The translations under genes and the position numbers were made by a program. DNA of 64,000 bases from Strobilurus pachycystidiatus (Eukaryota; Basidiomycota; Agaricomycetes; Agaricales; Physalacriaceae), in NCBI GenBank assembly GCA_019915135.1, contig JAHLMK010000003.1, forward strand, positions 1,550,001-1,614,000. Direction: 5' to 3'. Shown piece after piece: positions 56,694 through 64,000 of this stretch (position 1 is the stretch's first letter; each line of letters begins with the position of its first letter). The notes under the pieces were generated by a model that was not told where the DNA came from, did no database searches, and saw only the letters and a list, made by a program, of their open reading frames with translations.

Positions 56694-57429
56694 CTAAGAC
56701 ATCGGTCCATCTGGAACAATCTCAGATCATGGAAGAAGCATTCGCGCGTGGTCACCTACAATAATCATACACAAGCTTGGCCTTGATGTCTTCTCCACCG
56801 GGCCCGGTGAAGTGCAGATGCCGAATGTAGCGCCTTTCACCATTCAGAGCTTCAATACCCCACGTCTGCAAGCAAGCGAATTCAACATACGTATCCACAA
56901 CATGAGGAGGGGGCATACCTGATTAGCAATCCAAGTTGTGCCGCTCTTGGGCGTGTCGCTCGCCGCCACAGCCTGCACGACGCCCGCTTCGATCGTGTCT
57001 TCCGTCCAGCCAGTCCTCAAAAACTCCTCGCTATCGTCGTCGATGTCGTCGACTTTGACTCGACGCGATTTGCCAATTACGGGGCCAAAGAGGTGGTCAT
57101 CATTCTCGCGCTCTTTCCAGATCAGCGTGCGTTTCTCCGTAGTGCCAGAGATACCGCCAGTAAGTTTCTGGTCGATGTCGATATGCTCGATCCCTTCGTC
57201 GTCCTTATAGTGCTTGATGTACAAGGTTATGGTGGCGTACGCGATGGCGCGCCGCTTCACCCAACTGACGCCTTGAAGACGCAGAACTTCGTCGGTCGAG
57301 TCGCTGAGGGATTTGTTCTGTGCCATGTGTACATAGTTCAAGCAGCAATGCTGTATGTTCTCGCTGGATACGCACCATAACGAAGACCCCTGTGATATCA
57401 AGGATAGAGAATCCTTCGGGAACAGACAT
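56694..57429 (-). CDS. Small conserved fungal protein, possibly calycin-like
   Basis: Start MSVPEGFSILDITGVFVM at 57429. A short intron leads to NKSLSDSTDEVLRLQGVSW, a run of alternating hydrophobic strands (ATITLYIKHYKDDEG, DQKLTGGISGTTEKRTLIW), then TGWTEDTIEAG. A second intron leads to TWGIEALNGERRYIRH and the end KAKLVYDY. I know the pattern as a conserved fungal family without a firm function; the beta-rich profile suggests a lipocalin/calycin-type barrel, which is a guess. The stop is either at 56752 (unspliced) or 56694 (after a last intron giving YDYYGPMS). A paralogue lies at 63272. Confidence 0.65.
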
Positions 57430-58065
57430 GATTGCAGGTCTTGGATGTGGGGACAAGTAAAGAAACACTCTATGTTCATCACCGGTTAATCACAGTGGAT
57501 ATGCATCACCGATCACATCATATTATGATCGAGGTAATCCGACAGTATGCCGCGTCAAGTCCCAATGTTACATAGTTGGCTCACCGGTGGATATACCATA
57601 CACGAGTTGCTACAGGTCTTGACGGTCAACCTGAAGGAACGACAGCGTGGCAAGCGGGACCGCGAAATAATATCTTGCATAACGATATACTGTATCATGA
57701 AAAGCGACTCGACGGCTACGCGTCACTTAACCAGTAACCTCAGCTGCAGTAGTGCTGCATTGCATTGAACAGTTCGAGAGGGATCTTTCCCATTGAATGG
57801 CATCAGTCTGGATGGCGACAACTTCGAAAACTTAACACCCAAGATAACGTGCTAGAGCAAAAGCTAAATAGTTTAGATGGGCTATCGATATGTATGTTAA
57901 GCCAACATCGGAGACGTTAGATAGAAGTCAGTACAGTACAAGATACAATGCAAATAATACAGTCCCAGAAACGCAGATTTCATGACCCGGGCTCGGATGC
58001 CCCAGAAAGTCGCGAGCGACGCCGCCGCAGTGGACTGGAACCCGGTCCATCATCTGTCTCTTGTT
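57430..58065. other. Intergenic, nothing recognised
   Basis: Promoter of the small conserved gene and 3' flank of seipin. AT-rich in parts; no gene seen. Confidence 0.45.
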
Positions 58066-59191
58066 TCACCTTGTGTTAGAGACCTGGTCAGTACAATGCT
58101 TGAAGAGAAGCAGAATGCCACGCACAGGTTGGCGACTAGTACTTCGCCGTCTTCTTGTAGACGGTTTCTCGTCTTCCGGTTCCTCTTTCACGAGCTTGGG
58201 CGACACCGGCTCTTCATCGAAAGGGTCGTAATCGTATTCCGGGGGCGATGATGCGGGTATCATGGTCGGCAAGATGCAAAGAGCCATGATGGAGAGTAAG
58301 ACGAGGAGGAACATGCCTGCAGCGCCAAAGGAGGCCGCAAGAGGGAAACGAGTAACTATGCCTCTGCATGACAATCAATACAAAGCACTGGAAGCAAAAC
58401 CACCGAGGATCTTGCCTTAATCCCTTATGCACCACAACGCCGTGCAAGTACGCGTCATAGACAGTGATTTCGCGTCCCACGCCTGATCCTAAGGTTTTCC
58501 AGCCATCTTGACGTCCTAGCTCTACAGTGGCGTCTATGTACGACGTGGTTGGCTTGTATGACGGTAAAAGCAGGATGTCCAAGGTAGTGACGGGATTTCG
58601 ACGAAAGATGGAGCTACGAGCAGGCGGCACCATAGCCTAGGAGGTGTGAGCATCATTCCAAGAGATGTATTCGGCACTGACGGGTCTTCGGACCGATATA
58701 AGCGTCTGGTTGCTGGTCGATGCCAAGCGCAGTGATGCCATGAAATTGCCTAGTGCAATATTCGCATCTGTGAGCGGAACAGTCAGACGCAAAGAGATGT
58801 CGTAGGGCTGTTGGGTGAACAGAGTTGGCAGAGTGGAAGACGCGTAGGGCGACGGGCCATCGCTGGGGATGTTCAATGTCAAGCAAGTGAATAAGGCAAG
58901 TATGGCGCACCCGTATTGTAGATATAGTGGTACCTGCCAGCCTGTAGCAACATTCTTCCATACGGCCAATCCCGCCGCGCCGGAGAGGATGAGGACCAAT
59001 GGAACGAGAAAAGCAAAGACAACGAGCGGAATGATGTGGGGAGCAAGCGGCTTGACTACGGCCAGACTCTTTGAGAGTACGTAGACGGGCACAGTGGAAA
59101 CAGAGAATCCCGCCCTGCTTGAGGACTTTTTCATGGTACTGGGCCGCCGCTTGGCAGCTTGCATGCTATGATCGTGGTCGGAGATGAACAA
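58066..59191 (-). CDS. Seipin-like protein
   Basis: ER membrane protein that organises lipid-droplet formation. An N-terminal TM helix (PHIIPLVVFAFLVPLVLIL) is followed by the lumenal seipin domain: YDISLRLTVPLTDANIALGN, then FMASLRLAS, VSVRRP-type strand, TLDILLLPSYKP and VTVYDAYLHG-like ending. A second TM helix (FGAAGMFLLVLLSIMALCIL) comes before a charged cytosolic tail (EYDYDPFDEE, STRRRRSTS). Introns near 58640-58660 and 58365-58425. The start may be 59191 or the internal ATG at 59134. The 3' end may be spliced once more. Confidence 0.8.
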
Positions 59192-59545
59192 GTTTTGGAA
59201 TTGATTTTGTCATTACGCGGCACGCGACCTATGTCCCTTTCCTGGGAATTATTTCTATAAACGCGTTTAACTTTCAACATCTAAGTACAGACTTCGCGAC
59301 CACTTGATAATTTTAAAGTCTACTTGGCAACAATGATTACATCGACGATGAGGCGAAGCGAAGCTTGACCTGCAAGCACGGATGGTACCTACACGGAAGA
59401 TAGCCAGGGAAAGCATCGCTAGGAAAGAAACATTCGAAGCATAGCGCACAACTGGAAGGCAAGGAATCAATGCTCAAGACGCCAGAAGGCGTGGGCAAAG
59501 AGAAACTATCAGTGATTCGAGATACCGACAAGATCAATTTAGTGC
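59192..59545. other. Intergenic, nothing recognised
   Basis: Between the seipin start and the presumed metacaspase stop. Confidence 0.4.
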
Positions 59546-61117
59546 TCATGGGACACCAAATCTGAACCTCATTTGCCCGTACTTCGGCGCGTAGATGTCA
59601 GTTCGCCTCATGTTTCTTCGATTGAGCGGCTTACCAGAGGTGTACAGCCAGAGATCTGTCACAGCCATCGTTAGGAATCGCCGAATGTTGCTCGAAGAGA
59701 GAAACTCACTTGTAAGTTCTGCTCCTGCACTTCCTTCTTGAGGCCCTTTCTTCTTCTCACCCGTCTAGTTGCGTTACTGGAACTACCCGTGAGTCTACTA
59801 GTTCGCGTAGCAATGAATGATCACGCACAAGGCTTTCTGCTGGAGGTCTCGGAGACGCATATTGGGATCGCGTTCTGTTGCTGTAATAAGAGCGCGTCGT
59901 GAGATTCAGTAGAAGTAAATGCATACTCCACAAGTCAATCAGCGCCCGCGTCAGGAAGCCACCTCTCTCATCACCATGAGCGTCCTGCCCATCACTGGAA
60001 GCTGAGATGCAAAGCTATCTGGCATCAGCGGTCTAATATACAGCTCACAAAGTCAAAGCTCACGACCGGGAGTTGACTTGAAGGAGCACTGCAGACTGAG
60101 AATCCTGCCAGTGATTCTGCTGAAGACAAATTTCGAAGAGCTGCTTTTCAGCGGTCAAACTGTCAATTGTGGGACCGAGAGCAGTAATCCGCGTGAGATG
60201 CTTACATTGGCAGATGACTGCGCCACACATCAGGAGTTTGATAACCATAGCTATCATACTGCTTACCCGTGGTAGTCATTCCAGAGTCACTCCATTCATT
60301 GTATGGAAGGTCTATGGGCAGGATCAGTCACTGTAGGGAGGGTCACCTGAACATAGCGCGTACCGAGAAGCGTGCCACTATTGCAGCAGTCGAATATAAC
60401 CTAAGGTCAAGTGATGTAAGCCGAGTGCCACGGTGGGTGTCTGAATCTAGAGAACCCACAAGTAGAGTGGCTCCCTGGACCCTCAAGATTGGTTCGACCA
60501 AGATCTCTTTGAGATCATCGTCTCTGAGGCACTTCTGAACGATTTCTTGGCCTTCCAGGTCGAATCCATCGCAGCCCACAATGTCTGGCGCAGGAGTGTC
60601 AACAAGCGAGGGCAAAGATAGCATTTGTGACTGACATTCATCCATGCCGTCGACCTCGTCAGAACCCTCGGGTGCCTTTTCTTGGATACCATGACCGCTA
60701 ACTGTTGAATAAATCAGGCGTGCAACAAGTTCGGTCACGGAGATTGGGTGCATACAGTAGAGAATGTAAAAACCGCCGTCGACGAAGCTGTCTGCAAAAG
60801 TCTGCAGCTGCGTGGTCTTATGATACGATCAGCGGGTTCAAAACGGGCGCCGTGTAGATACGACTCACGATGTTTTGTGCGGTGGGGATGAGGTGAGCCT
60901 CCTGGTTGGGAATGTCGGTCATCTTGAGCATATCCTCCTCGAGAAGACCGCCATACTCTGGATGAGGATGCCCTTCAACGATTGGCAATGTGAAACGAGG
61001 AGTTGGCATCTTACCTCGCCAATAGTCAGTCATGTTCTGCAGGTCGTTTTCCATCCCCTCCAAGTGTGTGATGTTCTGGTAGTTGATAGCAACGAACAGG
61101 CCGCGAGCGTGTGTCAT
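59546..61117 (-). CDS. Metacaspase-like cysteine protease
   Basis: Caspase-fold protease of fungal type I-like metacaspases. Start MTHARGLFVAINYQNITHLEG, then NDLQNMTDYWRG. A join gives LYFSGHGIQ, the catalytic His loop (intron ending near 60705). DGMDE and the I-x-DDDLKEILV helix follow. A 61-bp intron (GTGGGT...CTTAG) then leads to VIFDCCNSGTLL, the Cys active site, and another to DLPYNEWSDSGM. C-terminal exons include SSDGQDAHGDERGGFLTRALIDL near 59950, and a last piece ending FGVP, tentatively at 59546. No N-terminal Pro/Gln-rich prodomain. Exact exons below 60250 are not resolved. Confidence 0.78.
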
Positions 61118-62055
61118 TTTGTCAGCGCAGAGATGACAAACGGGAGGGAAAGACCAAGCGCTAACATGGTAGCACGACGCGCTTATAAGAAGGCAGAGAT
61201 GAGTATCGGCGCTGACAATCCCGGATCCCAGGTACGGCGAGATAACTATTTTGAACTTGATACTAAGCTGCTATGTTTGGGCCTGGCTCGAATCACACCC
61301 TGAGACTCCTGAGATTGAGTGTCAAACGGCACTCAAACGGCTGACAGATAGTATGATTGCTACGCAAAACCTGGAGACTCGGGCGGCGGCGGATTGGAGG
61401 GCGGGAGTCTTTGTGCATGACTAGAATGCTGACATGGGCGAGGCGCTGTCTTCCTCGCAGAGATTTCCAGCGCCAGCGGAGGTCGTGTCATCCATGAATC
61501 AGACCACGATGAAAGGGCAGAGTTCCGAGCTCGTGGTCGCGGCAGAAGTTTTGTAGATTACAATAGAAAAGACAAGCGCCGTGGACAGATAACATCATGG
61601 CGGTTGAAAGGTGATTGATTATAGATATGAGACACCGGACAAGCATAGAGTCCGATTAAGATGGCGATCCAGGGTGGGACTGAATTTGTGCTAGTTGAGG
61701 CTAGTTGTACCATAATGGATGCTGTGTACAGTAAATGAGGAGCAGTAGATGTGATATGAAACCATACTTCGGAGATCTCCAGGACGGCGCGTATTGGATG
61801 AGTACGTGCTGACACTGACGGTTAGTACAGAGTTACATTAGGTAGCGCAATCGAAGCCGAGGGCACATCCATGGATATGAGCAAGTGGCCCCGGGGCCCG
61901 AACGTTCCTCTCAGGTCAATATTATGGATACTTACAGTAGAGCCGAAAGCTAAGCTGAAAGCTGAGCGCTGAACGTTGAGTGTATGACAGGTTGTAGCCA
62001 AGCAACGACAACCTAATCCGGACCGTGATCGCCACCTCCTCCTCACGTCCACGAC
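61118..62055. other. Intergenic, nothing recognised
   Basis: Divergent region between the metacaspase-like gene and the next plus-strand gene. About 940 bp without a convincing gene. Contains a short AGCTGAAAGCTGAGCGCTGA tract near 61950. Confidence 0.45.
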
Positions 62056-62781
62056 ATGAAAGCACTTTTTGGGCTGTCTCCCCGCTCTGCAGCTCTCCAT
62101 GAATTTTTGAAGAGCACAGCGAACCCGGAATCGTCCGTGCCGCCCTCTCCTACAGTCAAATCCTACACGGACATCGTCTATTACAATTACTTTTCAATCG
62201 GACTCAGTCTTCAGTTTCTTCCAACAAATGGTTACAAGCCAAAGATGGGCACCCCCCTCGACGAAATCGACGAGAGCCGCTTGGCCTTAGATGCTCTCGA
62301 CCTCTACAACGTGCCCATCCTTGACCCCTCTGATCCAAAGGCAAAAGGGACTTCGGCGCGCAGGTCAGAGCTGGCATTCTCCACGTATCCCGGTGTCCTT
62401 TCTCTTTCTCCCATTGCGGATTTGCAGGATAAAGACGGCAAAACTGTAACGCGCCCTTCGCGTTTTGATGTGCTGCCTGATACTACCGGAAAGGATTTCG
62501 TGCAGTGTTTTGGCGAACCAGATCGTAAAGGCGGTGGGGTAGGGCCATCGACAGGCTCTATCGGGATATGGTGTGAATGGTCGAAAGATGGCGTTTTGGT
62601 GGAGTTTGGTGGCGACGAGGCCAAGGGTCCGCAGGCTTGGGAACGAGGCAAGGACGCGATTTGGAAGGTTGTTACGGTCTTCACAGTCAAAGTAGGATCC
62701 CTTCATTGTGACCGCTCAAGGAAGCTTACGTTTTTTCCAGTGATGTTCACCTGTCTCGTCTCGAAACAGTCCGTTCAATAG
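62056..62781 (+). CDS. Conserved fungal protein of unknown function
   Basis: I cannot name it. The start MKALFGLSPRSAALHEF opens a protein with SYTDIVYYNYFSIGLSLQF, then a C-terminal FGEPDRKGGGVGP ... IGIWCEWSKDGVLVEFGG block with alternating strands. The coding look continues to WKVVTVFTVK. A possible intron (donor GTAGGATCC at 62692, acceptor CCAG at 62740) would end the protein directly at TGA 62741-62743; otherwise it reads on to 62781. No signal peptide or TM helix. Confidence 0.65.
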   Translation: MKALFGLSPRSAALHEFLKSTANPESSVPPSPTVKSYTDIVYYNYFSIGLSLQFLPTNGYKPKMGTPLDEIDESRLALDALDLYNVPILDPSDPKAKGTSARRSELAFSTYPGVLSLSPIADLQDKDGKTVTRPSRFDVLPDTTGKDFVQCFGEPDRKGGGVGPSTGSIGIWCEWSKDGVLVEFGGDEAKGPQAWERGKDAIWKVVTVFTVKVGSLHCDRSRKLTFFPVMFTCLVSKQSVQ

Positions 62782-63271
62782 ATGCTTTCGATTGTGCTGC
62801 TTCGTCCATCGGGTCATACTTGCACTCAGGCGCCATAGGAAATGACCAGGCCCGCATCCTGCGATGCGACACTGTCCATCGGTGTTTGCACCCGGCGGAT
62901 CATCGCCATCGTCTCATGGTCTCTCTCTCGGCGAGCCAGTCAAACGCGCTGCGTCGCGTAGGGTTCTCCCATCATCCACAGCACAATTTCACTCTCAACA
63001 TCTTTTCCAATCAACAAATCTATCAGCAGCATCTCTGTCCCCGAAAGTGTCAGTCTCACCATTGCCGACCTCTTTGGAACCTTCACCTCCGTACATACGC
63101 AACATGTGAAACGAATTGTTATTTTCAGCGCGTCATGCTCCTTTACACTTCCTGAACTGTATTCAAAGCTGTCATAACGTGATATGGTCTGATGTTCGCT
63201 TGCTATCACTAACCAGCGTAAAAGCCTTCTTGCACTCCAACGTTCACCATCCTACTTCTGTCCTGTCCAAG
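62782..63271. other. Intergenic, nothing recognised
   Basis: 3' flank of the previous gene and promoter of the last gene. Short frames only. Confidence 0.4.
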
Positions 63272-64000
63272 ATGTCCGTTCCTGAAGGTTTCTCCATCTC
63301 CGACAACACTGGGGTGTTCGTCATGGTGCGTGGTCTGGTCTTGCTGAGCAACAACATTTCTTACCCATCCCGTGTAGAACCAAACCCTCAGCGACTCGAC
63401 CGACGAGATCATGCGATTGCAAGGGATCGGCTGGGTGACGCGCAGTGCCATCTACTACGCCACAGTCACATTGTACATCAAGGACTACAAAGATGATGAT
63501 GGAGTTGAGCACGTAGACGTCGACCAGACGCTCACTGGCGGCATCCCCGGCACCTCAGAGAATCGTACGCTCGATTGGACCGAGCAAGAGAACGAGGACT
63601 ACCTGTTTGGGAATGTCCTCGTCAAGTCCAGGCGGGTCAAGGTTGAGGAGCTCATACCGGACGAAGAGTTTCTGGGGACAGGGTGGACGGATGACACGGT
63701 TGAGGCGGGCGTCATTCATTCCATAGCGAGGAGCAATACGCCGAAGAGCGGGGCGAGTTGGGTTGCGAATCAGGTATGGTCCCTTTGCGAATTCGTTTGC
63801 TAGTTCTCATTGGGTGGTCTTGTTCTTAGACCTGGGGCGTAGAGATCTTTCGAGGAGAGCGGCGTTATATGAGGCACGTTCACTTCACTGGGACTGACGG
63901 TGAAGACATAAAGGCTAAGATTGTATACGACTATAGTGAGTAGCCCTTTACCGGTGACTTCCCCCCTCCTTCGCTGACAGAGTACCACAGTTGGAGCAAA
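63272..64000 (+). CDS. Small conserved fungal protein, second copy, cut by window end
   Basis: Paralogue of the gene at 56694-57429, opposite strand. Start MSVPEGFSISDNTGVFVM, an intron, then NQTLSDSTDEIMRLQGIGW, DQTLTGGIPGTSENRTLDW and TGWTDDTVEAGVI. A second intron leads to TWGVEIFRGERRYMRH and the end KAKIVYDY. A third intron (63934-63979) leads to KYHSWSK, where the window stops. Intron positions 1 and 2 match the other copy. The protein sequences are clearly diverged, so this is an older duplication than the OMT pair. Confidence 0.68.

Noticed and set aside
60430..60530. A metacaspase with its catalytic Cys lost (reading LDSDTHRGT straight through)
   Set aside because: That stretch is inside an intron (GTGGGT...CTTAG). 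Splicing it out gives VIFDCCNSGTLL/DLPYN, so the active site is present.
1..64000. CRISPR arrays, rRNA, tRNA, prophage or bacterial operons
   Set aside because: No regularly spaced repeats, no recognisable tRNA box pairs, and all genes are intron-containing fungal genes.

Overview
This window is nuclear DNA of a filamentous basidiomycete, most likely an Agaricomycete. Genes are dense and on both strands, and almost all are cut by 45-65 bp introns. The gene content is fungal: exocyst Sec3, a SKN1/KRE6-type beta-glucan enzyme, a Zn2Cys6 regulator, an Ima1-type protein, seipin and a metacaspase. There are no operons, rRNA or CRISPR arrays, and I recognised no tRNA.

Layout. 1-15 kb holds housekeeping genes: a partial unknown gene, a SET-domain protein, an MFS exporter, an Ima1-like protein and a SNAP43-like protein on a short divergent promoter, and a GH16 glucan protein whose last intron carries a MITE. 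15.1-22.6 kb and 49.3-56.5 kb are the two arms of a large inverted segmental duplication. Each arm carries, in mirrored order, a DUF6534-like membrane protein, a family-2 O-methyltransferase (OMT), an SH3BGR/thioredoxin-fold protein, a low-molecular-weight tyrosine phosphatase (LMW-PTP) and a small membrane protein. The right arm looks intact. In the left arm the last three genes have frameshifts, while the OMT and DUF6534 genes stay open. The core of the arms (OMT to PTP) is nearly identical and the ends are more diverged. Decayed fragments of the same genes lie at 4.2 kb (OMT 3' end) and 14.5-15.1 kb (two tandem SH3BGR 3' ends).

The roughly 27 kb between the arms is single-copy: a Ser-rich membrane sensor-like protein, a heparinase II/III-like protein, a peroxisomal thiolase, a TatD nuclease, an F-box protein, a CNNM/Mam3-like protein, a homeodomain-like protein, Sec3, a Yop1/DP1-like protein and a Zn2Cys6 factor. 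Beyond the right arm come a small conserved fungal protein, seipin, a metacaspase, an unknown conserved protein and, at the window edge, a second divergently oriented copy of that small protein.

The points most worth following are the inverted duplication with one-sided decay; a thiolase intron that reads AT...AC, preceded by a 7-nt microexon; and a MITE inserted exactly in a 5' splice site so that it supplies the rest of the donor. All exon models are by eye from splice signals, frame and family consensus. No search or alignment program was run.
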